From a virus, in the IMG/VR virus record IMGVR_UViG_3300032087_002743, positions 1 to 26,179 of that record: DNA of 26,179 bases; one strand, given 5' to 3'. The position numbers were made by a program, and so were the translations under genes. Shown here piece by piece: positions 13,732 to 21,297 of this stretch. Every line of letters starts with the position of its first letter. The first letter of the stretch is position 1. The notes under the pieces are model-generated. The model did not search any database and was not told the DNA's origin. It worked only from the letters and a program-made list of their open reading frames with translations.

Positions 13732-13999
13732 TCACTGATTCTTTCAGGAATTCAATTTCCTTCTCGACATCCTCTTCCGTGAGACAACCATTCACCTGAC
13801 TACCCCATTCAGGAACTTCTTCAAAGTCACCAGAGGGACCAATGAAACCAATCTCGTAGAGACCCTGTTTACCGCCATAAGAAAACTCATGTTGAATCAC
13901 AGAAGCTTCATAACCATTGCCCAGATCGACAATGGCTTGAATACCATCTAGACCAAATGCCGAACCCATCTTTTCAAATTTCAATTCACTGAATTTCAT
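13718..13999 (-). CDS. Small acidic phage protein (93 aa), unknown
   Basis: The sequence has an extended middle (IQAIVDLGNGYEASVIQHEF, GLYEIGFIGPSGDFEEVPEW) and a charged C-terminal helix (EEDVEKEIEFLKESV). The pattern resembles small phage proteins that describe or bind another protein's surface, but no family is recognised. The ATG overlaps the upstream stop (ATGA). Confidence 0.7.
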   Translation of the reverse strand: MKFSELKFEKMGSAFGLDGIQAIVDLGNGYEASVIQHEFSYGGKQGLYEIGFIGPSGDFEEVPEWGSQVNGCLTEEDVEKEIEFLKESVNEQA

Positions 14000-14175
14000 G
14001 CTCGATAAAATACATCTTCGTTAATCCACTCGGTTGTCGTGAAGTCACCCTTCACGAATTGCACAAAAGGGCAATTCTTTTCCTTACAAAAAGCAATTGC
14101 CTTTTCCCGATCTTCAAATTCGACAACCACAGGGATATTTCCTGCAGGATCGAAAACCTCATAGTGACCTTTCAT
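13996..14175 (-). CDS. Small phage protein (59 aa), leaderless first gene
   Basis: The start is set at ATG 14175 (MKGHYEVFDPAGNIPVVVEF), because a near-consensus promoter predicts transcription from this very base. The upstream extension would run through the promoter. A beta strand, then EDREKAIAFCKEKNC, then FVQFVKGDFTTTEW suggest a small alpha/beta fold of the kind seen in many phage accessory proteins. The function is unknown. The stop is in an ATGA overlap. Confidence 0.65.
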   Translation of the reverse strand: MKGHYEVFDPAGNIPVVVEFEDREKAIAFCKEKNCPFVQFVKGDFTTTEWINEDVFYRA

Positions 14176-14181
14176 AGATAT

Positions 14182-14210
14182 ATTATACCATAACACAATT
14201 ACTCTTTCAA
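14182..14210 (-). promoter_or_regulatory. Sigma70-like promoter, predicted leaderless
   Basis: Minus strand TTGAAA (14210-14205), 17-bp spacer ending TTATGG, TATAAT (14187-14182), extended -10. Predicted +1 is 14175, the A of the next ATG. The -35 includes the stop codon of the upstream gene. Sequence and spacing closely match the promoter at 6480-6508 (shared GTTGAAA, ATGGTATAATAT, ATGAAAG). Confidence 0.72.
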
Positions 14211-14437
14211 CGGTTATTCTTATTTTTCTGATACCAATACTTTCCGGAATCTCGAAGCATATCATTACTGTTTCGGATATGCTCTAACTCTGCTTTGATC
14301 GTCTCATAGAGCGATTCTGCAAACCGTAGTTTGTTCTCTTGAGCGAGATCCTTAAGTTCATCAACCATATGAATGACGTGATCGATGTAGGGACACGTGT
14401 TTGTCGGGATGGGCGGTGATTCATTTTTTCTAGGCAT
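14207..14437 (-). CDS. Small helical protein (76 aa), unknown
   Basis: It starts MPRKNESPPIPTNTCPYIDH and then forms a long charged helix (DELKDLAQENKLRFAESLYE, IKAELEHIRNSNDMLRDSG), probably a coiled coil. It ends with a basic Tyr/Lys tail. It starts 8 nt after the primase-like gene stop. Its stop codon lies inside the -35 of the next promoter. Confidence 0.7.
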   Translation of the reverse strand: MPRKNESPPIPTNTCPYIDHVIHMVDELKDLAQENKLRFAESLYETIKAELEHIRNSNDMLRDSGKYWYQKNKNNR

Positions 14438-14445
14438 GTTTTTAT

Positions 14446-15369
14446 CTATTGATTTTTCAGGACGTATGAAATTGCTCTTTCCGCCTCTGCACGAATTGGT
14501 CGATTTTTGTAGTGCAGTCCAGTCTCTTGGTCTATCTCACGACACAGTGTTTCGATCATCTCTGCCGTGATTGGATAACCTCGTCGAACTGCATTACCTG
14601 CAATACTTGAAATGATACGATACATCTGTCGATACCATCCAGTCTCAGTGATAGAAAAGTATTCACGAACCATTTGCTGATTCACGAATGGGCAATCTCG
14701 CCATCCACTCCAGGCATAATTTGTATTCTGCAATCTCTCTTTTCGATACTTTAGCAATGCCTCTTCAATCTCTGGTGGAAACCCACTGCTCGTTGGTTCA
14801 ATGAACTCGTGTTTGTTCATCAGTTCATGGGGATTGATATGCCGATTCTTTTTATTCGTGAAGATAAAGTTATTTGCTCCTGGGTATTTCGCCGGGACAT
14901 AATAGATTCGGCACAGGTCTTTGGTCTGTTTATCACCCAGTGAATTGAATTCTGTATTCAGTGCGAACCAGAAGTGACGGACCTTATCTGCCGAGACATT
15001 ATCAGTCAATGGAAGTACGATACGATACTTTGGTTTTTTCTTTGATGATGATGCAGAAGAATAGCAAATGAAATAGTAGTCTTTGAAGGTCATCAGTGAT
15101 TCTTCAAAGGTACAATTGTAATCATCAACATCAAGTGCAGCCCACCGATTCCACTGAACAACATTGACATTCTTTCGACCTTCTTTTGTCGAAAATGTAG
15201 CAGGAGTAATCAGAGGAGAACCTGCCTTGAATTCACCCTTCTTTGGTTTATACCCAGGCTTTTTGCTCAGATTGTAAAAGACCTTTTCAAAGTCCTCAAG
15301 ATTCTGATAGGTATGAACCTTCGTAGTATCTTTATCGTAGATTGTATCAAACTGCGTGAGTGTATACAT
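14446..15369 (-). CDS. Archaeo-eukaryotic primase (AEP/PrimPol)-like protein
   Basis: The product has 307 residues. AALDVDDYN (78-86) supplies the DxD of AEP motif I. CYSSASSSKKKPKYRIVLPL (102-121) aligns with motif II, normally S-x-H followed by a basic R-x-R-hhP; here the His position appears to be Ser. DLCRIYYVPA (151-160) fits the motif III region (D..R.fY.P). A C-terminal helical part (about 200-307) includes GNAVRRGYPI and may be a primase-C-like accessory domain. It could be a primase-polymerase, or a degenerate AEP with a binding role. T4-type phages normally use the DnaG-like gp61, which is not in the window. The start overlaps the upstream stop (TAATG). Confidence 0.72.
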   Translation of the reverse strand: MYTLTQFDTIYDKDTTKVHTYQNLEDFEKVFYNLSKKPGYKPKKGEFKAGSPLITPATFSTKEGRKNVNVVQWNRWAALDVDDYNCTFEESLMTFKDYYFICYSSASSSKKKPKYRIVLPLTDNVSADKVRHFWFALNTEFNSLGDKQTKDLCRIYYVPAKYPGANNFIFTNKKNRHINPHELMNKHEFIEPTSSGFPPEIEEALLKYRKERLQNTNYAWSGWRDCPFVNQQMVREYFSITETGWYRQMYRIISSIAGNAVRRGYPITAEMIETLCREIDQETGLHYKNRPIRAEAERAISYVLKNQ

Positions 15370-15536
15370 TACTCAAAGAAGTTTTCAAGCGTATTCTTGC
15401 CCTCGGGAATCAAGGGATAATCAATTGATTTTGTTTTGTTGGTGATATTAGGACGATTCACAAGTTCGGCGAATTGACGAAGGTCTTCTTCATTCCGAAA
15501 TCGAATTCGAATGTATCTTTTATTGTCTTGTTCCAT
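15369..15536 (-). CDS. Small phage protein, paralogue of the gene before it (55 aa)
   Basis: The start is ATG 15536 (MEQDNKRYIRIRFRNEEDLR), one base after the upstream stop. The core Y-I-x-I-x-F plus E-E-D-L-R-Q-F-A-E-L-V and N-K-T-K-S-I-x-Y-P matches the C-terminal half of the neighbouring 93-residue protein, so the two are tandem duplicates. This 'ED..FA.L....KTK..w.P' module occurs in many phage proteins, sometimes near ParB-like nuclease domains. Its function is unknown. Confidence 0.7.
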   Translation of the reverse strand: MEQDNKRYIRIRFRNEEDLRQFAELVNRPNITNKTKSIDYPLIPEGKNTLENFFE

Positions 15537-15537
15537 A

Positions 15538-15819
15538 TCAATCCTCCAGGACCCATCGGGTGATTCTTCTCTTTCTTTCTGATTTGGGAAACCATGTGTG
15601 TTTGGTCTTCTCGTTAATGAATTCCTGATCAATCAGTTTGGCGAATTCAGTGACATCATCTTCACTCTCAAAGTATACATCAATTGAGGCATATGGTTTT
15701 AGTTTAGGTTGAACGAATTCAGGCATTCCCCACCAATCGTGTGGGATCTTTCTTTCTCCACCAAGTCGTGTGAAGATACTATTCGTGACATCATCTACGT
15801 TATTAACAGGTTTCTTCAT
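15538..15819 (-). CDS. Small phage protein with ED-FA-KTK module (93 aa)
   Basis: The N-terminal half has the odd aromatic stretch HDWWGMPEFVQPKLKPYASI, typical of phage proteins with the 'W.gmPef.q' motif. The C-terminal half (SEDDVTEFAKLIDQEF then NEKTKHTWFPK) repeats in the next gene. The tail is basic. The ATG overlaps the glycosyltransferase stop (ATGA). No activity is known for the module; a nucleic-acid or substrate-specificity role is conceivable. Confidence 0.72.
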   Translation of the reverse strand: MKKPVNNVDDVTNSIFTRLGGERKIPHDWWGMPEFVQPKLKPYASIDVYFESEDDVTEFAKLIDQEFINEKTKHTWFPKSERKRRITRWVLED

Positions 15820-16754
15820 TTCCAGTATTTGTTTTCTTCATCAAGTTCTTGTTCATTAAGGTCTTTGATCACCATACCATGTTCATCATATGAATCAGTA
15901 GGTACGATACCATCTCTGTATATGGGCTGTTGTCGAAAACCGGTATAGTCTACCCAATGATGATTTCGTTTCTCACCCGTGCGTCCCTCATATCTCTTGA
16001 CAATGCTTGCAACGTCGGGATGTTGATCATGTAGTGATTTGGCAAAGGCATACCGATTGTCGAATTCTTTTTGGTCTTTGGAATATACCACCTCTGTATT
16101 ACCACCCTTCATAATCATCGTGCCCTGTTTACCGCAACAGAATGCATTGAAGAGCATTGTACAATGACCCTCTTTGAGAATACGAAGACTGAGATCGGTA
16201 TCTTCATTGTACCTACCACGCCATCTCAGTTTCAGGGAATTACTGAGTAGAATACAACTGTAGATACGTGTATTCAATCGGTAGGGTGAACACGCAGAAA
16301 TCTCTGGCAAGAAATAGTCATAATTCATACCAGACATCATCACGTTCTGGTACCGATCAGTGAAGTCTTCAAGCAACTTGAATGTGATACCAGAAGAAAC
16401 ACGAATCTTTCTGTTTCGATTCAATCGGTAGAAGTGACGAATATTGTCGTCAATGATCCAATGTCTTTCATGCCCTTCCGAGATAGAATGTTCCCATACC
16501 CAATTACGGGCAGGAATAGAACCGCCGAGAAGACCAGTGGCATCACACCGAATTGCCCATTTTGGATTCTCTCGAAAGTCTTTGGGCATCACGAGAATCT
16601 TCTCCGAATCGATTACAGCAGAATAGTCTTTGTATTCTGATTCCTCGATCACGATCCGATATGGAACTCCAAGCTGTTCAAGTGACCTTGAGGTAAATCG
16701 GGTATCTGCCCGACCTTTACTGATGATGTAGATTGGATATTTTGGATTTGTCAT
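15816..16754 (-). CDS. GT-A glycosyltransferase, probably TET-associated type (TAGT)
   Basis: The product has 312 residues. YPIYIISKGRADTRFT (6-21), QLGVPYRIVIEESEY (27-41) and KILVMP (52-57) form a nucleotide-sugar-binding start typical of the TAGT family, which in phages is linked to glucosylation of modified bases. HWIIDDN (98-104) is a likely DxD-type metal site, and RYNEDTDLSLRIL (181-193) the acidic catalytic region. Known family biology: sugar added to hydroxymethyl- or other modified pyrimidines in DNA. No TET/JBP or hydroxymethylase is in this window, so the acceptor is uncertain; a protein or glycan acceptor is the alternative. It is transcribed just after gp43 from its own promoter with a ~10-nt leader. 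Confidence 0.75.
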   Translation of the reverse strand: MTNPKYPIYIISKGRADTRFTSRSLEQLGVPYRIVIEESEYKDYSAVIDSEKILVMPKDFRENPKWAIRCDATGLLGGSIPARNWVWEHSISEGHERHWIIDDNIRHFYRLNRNRKIRVSSGITFKLLEDFTDRYQNVMMSGMNYDYFLPEISACSPYRLNTRIYSCILLSNSLKLRWRGRYNEDTDLSLRILKEGHCTMLFNAFCCGKQGTMIMKGGNTEVVYSKDQKEFDNRYAFAKSLHDQHPDVASIVKRYEGRTGEKRNHHWVDYTGFRQQPIYRDGIVPTDSYDEHGMVIKDLNEQELDEENKYWK

Positions 16755-16770
16755 GTAAGTATATAGCTAT

Positions 16771-16799
16771 ATTATAGATGAATTCCGTCGTATCTTCAA
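16771..16799 (-). promoter_or_regulatory. Sigma70-like promoter upstream of the glycosyltransferase
   Basis: Minus strand TTGAAG (16799-16794), 17-bp spacer, TATAAT (16776-16771). Predicted +1 near 16764, giving a 10-nt AU-rich leader with no Shine-Dalgarno. The -35 overlaps the gp43 stop codon. Confidence 0.6.
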
Positions 16800-19303
16800 C
16801 AAAAGAAATCTTCCAGTGTCACTCTCTTCTCGGTACTCCACCCGATGGCATCAAGGATGATCTTCAGTGGCGCAAGAAAGGTCTTTTCAAATTGAGTATT
16901 GTGATCGATGTATTTGTGCAGACCTAGTTCTTCTGGTAGATCTTCAGGAAAGCCAATCACGTTTTCTTTGATTGGATTTGGGTAATGCAGATACACATAC
17001 CGAATCTTGTCACCATTCTGAATCATTGGATACTTTCTGCCTAGACCATTTGCCTTGACATGATGATTGTAGAGTAGAGAAGCACGAACATGGATTGGAG
17101 TACCCTTGGAATAGATTTTCTCTGAATCACGATAATTGGTGATGTTAGAAACACCTCGAGGACATGCCACAGCCTTTGGTGCAAGTTTTGCAAATTCTTC
17201 TTTGAATCTTGCAATCTCCTTCTGCGTGGTCTCTTCGTCTGTGCCAATGATAACCTTGAACATCTCCTTCAGTGCAACTCGACATACAGCCGGTGTCGAT
17301 GATTTGATTGCCTCAATACCCATGATCTTCATCTTTGGCTGGGCGTATTGAACACCTTCAGAGTTATGGACATTCAGGATATAGCGTTTCTTGGCCGTCC
17401 AGATGCCACGATCGGCAATGACCTCTCGTTTCATCACCATTCTGGAGTTGTATCCCTGAGTGATTTCAAAGAGTTCTTGGAATGCCTTCTCTAGTACTGG
17501 TTCGATTGCCTTGGAACCAAACTGATCAAGAAAAGCCACCGGATCTTTCCCCTTGAATTTTGATACGATATCATTGGCGTTGACATAAACAGAATCAGTA
17601 TCAATTGCAATCACACGGTCTTTTGTAATGCCGAGTGCCCTGTCCAGGTAGGAATTCAATACCTTTTCTGCCCACCGAATCACGGTCTGACCTGTAAGTG
17701 TCACACCCTCGGCAATGCGAAGATCATAGTAACGGAAATGACAATTACCCATGGCACCATACAGAGAGTTGAGTAGAATCTTGATTGCCATCTGTTCGGT
17801 CTCACATCGAGCGATTTCTTTCTCAATGGCATTTGTAGAACCCTCTCGTTCTTTTCTTTGCTGTGCCGCAAGCATTTGGTTCTTGGTGATCACACGTTTA
17901 TCATATAGCTCTTCAATGATTTCAGGAATGATTCCGGTCTTGTCTTTTCTGTAACAGGAACCATTTGCCGCAACAGCGACATCAACATCAATGTCAACCT
18001 TACCATCTTCAAGTATTCGATCTGGGTTCAGACCATCAACTCGAGTATGAGGAATCAATGTCTCTGGTGACATGTTCCACTGGATCAGGATATTGGGATA
18101 CAAAGAGTTCAAGTCAAAAGACATCACCCAATCATGCATACCAACATGTGGATCTTTGACATACCCACCGGCAAAAGATGTCTTTGATGAATTCTCATTT
18201 GGTGGAATCGCAATCTTTTGTTTGGCCAATCGGCGATAGATGATTGAATCCCAGATTGCAGTCGTACCAAGAGTATCTGAATAGTTTACACCACCGAGAT
18301 ATGCCATGGTCTGCACAAGATTGATGAAACCAACCTTGTCTTCCATTCTCTCTAGTAGATTCACATCAACTACATTATAGTCCACGAATCTTCGGTAATC
18401 ATTCTCGTACATGTTCTTCAGTGAACCCAGGTCAGAATAATCGACCTTCGTCTCACCAAGCACAACCTGTGCAATATGACCAAGACGATAAGATTCTTGA
18501 TTGCCATATTTGTAACCAAATTTCTTGAACAGATCCATGTAGTCGAGTTGTTCAAGACCCATGATGTCATAGGCAAGTTGTTCACGATTCAGGATACGAA
18601 TCGTTCTCTCATTGATCTGTCCCCAGGGAGAAAATCGTCGGGCCTCTTTTTCACCCAAGACACGAGCGACACGATTCAGCAGGTATGGAATATCAAAGAA
18701 ACGAGAATTCCAGCCAGTGATAATGTCAGGCATGTTTTCATCTGCCGACCACCAATTGACAAAAGACTGAAGCAATTCTGTTTCGTTTCGCCATTCATAG
18801 TATTCAACTGGAATACCATCTTCGGTCTTGTCATAGGGATACGGATTGGTTCCCCAGACACGATAGACATCTTCTCGACTGGATTTGTAAGCGATCGTCA
18901 GAATCTCTTGTGAGGCAACACTTGGTTCAGGAAACCCATCATCGTACGCAGTCTCAATATCAAAATACCCAATGTCAATATTACGTGGTTCAAATTTGAT
19001 GTCATTGGGAAATTGTGATTGAACAAAAGAAGCAGTGAAACGATCATTGCCATAGACCTTGAAGTTTGGAACATCTTTGTAGGTAGAGAGGAAATCTCTG
19101 GCTTCTTTCATGGAGTCGAACTGCATTGGTTCGACCGGAGTGCCATCAAGAGCATGCCAATTTGTATTTTTGTGTTTTGATTGAAGATAGAGTGTGGGTT
19201 TGAATTTGATCCTCTTGGATAGCCGTTTGCCCATCTCATCGTATCCACGGTAGAGGATAGAATTACCATATTTGATCACCGAAGTGTAGAAACCTTGCAT
19301 CAT
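16796..19303 (-). CDS. 43: DNA polymerase, T4 gp43 (family B)
   Basis: This is the replicative polymerase with 3'-5' exonuclease. The product has 835 residues (T4 gp43 898). Exonuclease: DIGYFDIET (110-118), IITGWNSRFFDIPYLLNRV (194-212), DYNVVD (308-313). Polymerase: motif A SFDLNSLYPNI (395-405), motif B KILLNSLYGAMGN (508-520), motif C IDTDSVYV (567-574). FRYYDLR and KKRYILNV match T4. The last residues, VTLEDFFC, resemble the clamp-binding tail of T4 gp43 (SLDFLFG). Two adjacent ATGs (19303, 19300) are possible starts. The promoter predicts transcription from the first, so its mRNA may be leaderless. Confidence 0.98.
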   Translation of the reverse strand: MMQGFYTSVIKYGNSILYRGYDEMGKRLSKRIKFKPTLYLQSKHKNTNWHALDGTPVEPMQFDSMKEARDFLSTYKDVPNFKVYGNDRFTASFVQSQFPNDIKFEPRNIDIGYFDIETAYDDGFPEPSVASQEILTIAYKSSREDVYRVWGTNPYPYDKTEDGIPVEYYEWRNETELLQSFVNWWSADENMPDIITGWNSRFFDIPYLLNRVARVLGEKEARRFSPWGQINERTIRILNREQLAYDIMGLEQLDYMDLFKKFGYKYGNQESYRLGHIAQVVLGETKVDYSDLGSLKNMYENDYRRFVDYNVVDVNLLERMEDKVGFINLVQTMAYLGGVNYSDTLGTTAIWDSIIYRRLAKQKIAIPPNENSSKTSFAGGYVKDPHVGMHDWVMSFDLNSLYPNILIQWNMSPETLIPHTRVDGLNPDRILEDGKVDIDVDVAVAANGSCYRKDKTGIIPEIIEELYDKRVITKNQMLAAQQRKEREGSTNAIEKEIARCETEQMAIKILLNSLYGAMGNCHFRYYDLRIAEGVTLTGQTVIRWAEKVLNSYLDRALGITKDRVIAIDTDSVYVNANDIVSKFKGKDPVAFLDQFGSKAIEPVLEKAFQELFEITQGYNSRMVMKREVIADRGIWTAKKRYILNVHNSEGVQYAQPKMKIMGIEAIKSSTPAVCRVALKEMFKVIIGTDEETTQKEIARFKEEFAKLAPKAVACPRGVSNITNYRDSEKIYSKGTPIHVRASLLYNHHVKANGLGRKYPMIQNGDKIRYVYLHYPNPIKENVIGFPEDLPEELGLHKYIDHNTQFEKTFLAPLKIILDAIGWSTEKRVTLEDFFC

Positions 19304-19309
19304 CGTATT

Positions 19310-19338
19310 ATTATAACAAAAAAGGGGAGAGGTGTAAA
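19310..19338 (-). promoter_or_regulatory. Sigma70-like promoter of gene 43, nested in a terminator
   Basis: Minus strand TTTACA (19338-19333), 17-bp spacer, TATAAT (19315-19310). Predicted +1 is 19303, the first ATG of gp43. The -35 lies in the loop and 3' arm of the hsp20 terminator hairpin. Confidence 0.7.
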
Positions 19339-19353
19339 CACAAACCTCTCCCC
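19318..19353 (-). terminator. Rho-independent terminator after hsp20
   Basis: A perfect 10-bp inverted repeat, GGGGAGAGGT/ACCTCTCCCC, with a 10-nt loop is followed on the minus strand by TTTTTT. It lies 15 bp after the hsp20 stop and would keep late hsp20 transcripts out of gene 43. Confidence 0.9.
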
Positions 19354-19368
19354 GATGTGTTATCTCAT

Positions 19369-19809
19369 TCAGTCTTGAATGAAGGAAGGTTCTCCAGAAC
19401 GAATGTTCAGTTTCTTCGGCTTCTCGGATTCAGGAACGATACGCTGAAGCTCAACACCAACAATACCATTCTTGTAATAAGAACCAGTAGGAGTAATGTG
19501 CTCACCCAAACGAAAGCACTTAGTGAACTTACGTGCAGCAATGCCTTTCGTTTGATATTTGCGATCATCCTTCTCTTTCTTATCACCAGTAATGGTCAGT
19601 GTATTGTCTTTCCACTCAACATCCAAATCCTCTGGTCCGAAACCAGCAACTGCCAATTCAATGGCGGAATTGTCGTCATCAATATTTATGACGTTATAAG
19701 GAGGGAATGAAGTGGATTCGTCTCTGGATTGAGAGTAGGAGAGTGAATTGAAGAGATCTTCAAAACCAATCCAGTTAGACGGATACGATGAATACTTACC
19801 TACGGTCAT
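19369..19809 (-). CDS. hsp20: Small heat shock protein, Hsp20/alpha-crystallin family
   Basis: The product has 146 residues, typical for IbpA-type chaperones. The alpha-crystallin domain runs from about NVINIDDD (39) to LQRIVPE: AIELAVAGFGPEDLDVEW, NTLTITGDKKEKD, FTKCFRLGEHI and the family-end motif NGIVGVELQRIVP. It would hold unfolding proteins in an ATP-independent way. Hsp20 is common in T4-like cyanophages. It differs from its neighbours in having a leader of about 85 nt with a clear Shine-Dalgarno (AAAGGT) before the ATG, a TATAAATA late promoter and its own terminator. So it is a single-gene late transcription unit, which suggests a role in virion assembly stress. Confidence 0.95.
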   Translation of the reverse strand: MTVGKYSSYPSNWIGFEDLFNSLSYSQSRDESTSFPPYNVINIDDDNSAIELAVAGFGPEDLDVEWKDNTLTITGDKKEKDDRKYQTKGIAARKFTKCFRLGEHITPTGSYYKNGIVGVELQRIVPESEKPKKLNIRSGEPSFIQD

Positions 19810-19898
19810 TTGTTTACCTTTCTTTCGACAAGGTTATTGTATTACGACTGACCCCATCATTGGGCATCAGAAGTTTGTTCCCATTCGGGCAACAAAAT

Positions 19899-20702
19899 TT
19901 ATTTATACCAGATATTTGGCTTAGAATTGAAAAGTTTTGTCTTCAGTGACTCGTATCCCAGATTCCTGAGTTCATTATTGAAGATCCTGCTAATCTTCTC
20001 TTGTGGTATTTCTTCAACACCGATCTCCCGATTGATCTTATATGTGTTGAAGTGTCCGATCGACCAAGTATTGAATGCATTAGCGATCATGAAGTATCTT
20101 GGATTCACGGCGTTCACGATGTCTCGTACATGATTGATTGGGTCAATGATGTGCTCGAAGTATTCAGAGGCAAAGACAATATCAGCCCTCTCTGGGACTT
20201 CTGATATATCACCGACCATTTCAAATCCATGTCTCTTACCCATCTCGGCACAAAACTTCCACTGATCTGTTCCTCTTAAATTGATACCATAGACCTTGGC
20301 ATTTGGGTAGAGTTCTTTCAGTGCTACAGTTGAATATCCAATCCCACAACCAATGTCAATGATGACCTTTGCATCTTTGGTGGTTTCTAGGAAACTTCTA
20401 TCATCACCCATTCTTGGTCTCCGAAGTGCCCTCAGGTAGAGTCTGCTGTAATTTAGGAAACAGTGAATGACGTCAACGAAATAGTATGGATCACCATACA
20501 CAGAATATGCTTCTTCTAAGCCCTTAGTCTCTAGTAGATCATACCATCGCTGAGTGAGTTCACGAAAGAATGCTGAATTGTGGTCTTCATACCCATAATC
20601 GAGTACACGATCACATATAGAATAGTAATCGAGTTTCAGGATATCTGAGTATTCTCGTATGAATTGTTTCTTTAGGTCTCTCGGGACAATATCAAGTATC
20701 AT
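19899..20702 (-). CDS. Class I SAM-dependent methyltransferase
   Basis: The product has 267 residues from ATG 20702. The frame extends only to a GTG six codons up. The N-terminal ~110 residues are an aromatic, charged domain (FFRELTQRWYDLL, GDPYYFVDVIHCFLNYSRLY). SAM motif I is VIIDIGCGIGYST (113-125), then VYGINLRG, ADIVFASEYFEHIIDPINHV as motif IV/post-I region, and PRYFMIANAF. The acceptor is unknown; similar phage proteins may act on a sugar, lipid or small molecule. It overlaps the HAD gene by 11 bp and ends in the hsp20 late promoter. Confidence 0.85.
   Translation of the reverse strand: MILDIVPRDLKKQFIREYSDILKLDYYSICDRVLDYGYEDHNSAFFRELTQRWYDLLETKGLEEAYSVYGDPYYFVDVIHCFLNYSRLYLRALRRPRMGDDRSFLETTKDAKVIIDIGCGIGYSTVALKELYPNAKVYGINLRGTDQWKFCAEMGKRHGFEMVGDISEVPERADIVFASEYFEHIIDPINHVRDIVNAVNPRYFMIANAFNTWSIGHFNTYKINREIGVEEIPQEKISRIFNNELRNLGYESLKTKLFNSKPNIWYK
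19900..19907 (-). promoter_or_regulatory. T4-type late promoter (TATAAATA) for hsp20
   Basis: TATAAATA on the minus strand overlaps the last codons and TAA stop of the upstream methyltransferase. Predicted +1 near 19894. The leader (19893-19810) contains a short CCCA-ATGA-TGGG hairpin and an AAAGGT ribosome site 7 nt before the ATG. Confidence 0.7.
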
Positions 20703-21297
20703 ATCGCTGTATTTTGCCACCCTGTTTTACAAGGTAGGCTTCAAAATCAATTCCATCATATCCGGGACGCATGTTCAGAAATCCATCAAGGTTTGATTTA
20801 GCATCATCATAAAGTCGAACTCTACCATAGACTCCTGTATCTAGGTATTTTGCAATGATTCTTGTTTTCTTCTCAGCAGTAGTGCCGGTCTTTAGATTCC
20901 CTGCACGATGAACATAAACACTATTCATGTCGATGCCGTATCGTTTGAATGTGGCAAGAAATGTCTTCTTGTCGTCGAAGTCTTCTCGGGCAGTCAACAT
21001 GATGATACGACCACCTTTGGAATTACGAATGATTGCCTTGAGTTTGGCAAGCATTGGTCGAATAGGTTGACTCTTCTTGTTAAAGAGTTCTGCATTCTTG
21101 AATTCACCAAAATCAAACGATTCACCGGCACCGAGCTTATATGTATTGAATTGTTGGTTATCGAGTTTACGAATCACATTACCAGCTTGATCGACAACGG
21201 AAATCTTTGCCGTGGTGTGGAATAGAGTTTCATCGATATCGAATATCGTCAGGCTTTTACCTGTAGTAGATTCTCTGATTTCCCAAAAGGTCTTCAT
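20692..21297 (-). CDS. HAD-superfamily phosphatase with capsid-targeting-like N-terminus
   Basis: The product has 201 residues from ATG 21297, fixed by an ATGA overlap with regA. HAD motifs in order: SLTIFDIDETLFHTT with DxDxT (20-24), IIMLTARED with motif II Thr102, EKK (142-144) as motif III Lys, and VRLYDDAKSNL with DD (164-165). It resembles the polynucleotide 3'-phosphatase-type HAD proteins of T4-like phages (the phosphatase half of T4 PseT is HAD), but the kinase half is absent. The N-terminus MKTFWEIREST matches the M-x-x-F leader with I-R-E as a possible gp21-type cut. Inference: a nucleic-acid end-processing enzyme that might be packaged. Confidence 0.88.
   Translation of the reverse strand: MKTFWEIRESTTGKSLTIFDIDETLFHTTAKISVVDQAGNVIRKLDNQQFNTYKLGAGESFDFGEFKNAELFNKKSQPIRPMLAKLKAIIRNSKGGRIIMLTAREDFDDKKTFLATFKRYGIDMNSVYVHRAGNLKTGTTAEKKTRIIAKYLDTGVYGRVRLYDDAKSNLDGFLNMRPGYDGIDFEAYLVKQGGKIQRYDT

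Noticed and set aside
14188-14265. Upstream extension of the gene at 13996-14175
   Set aside because: It would run through a near-consensus promoter and into the end of the upstream gene.
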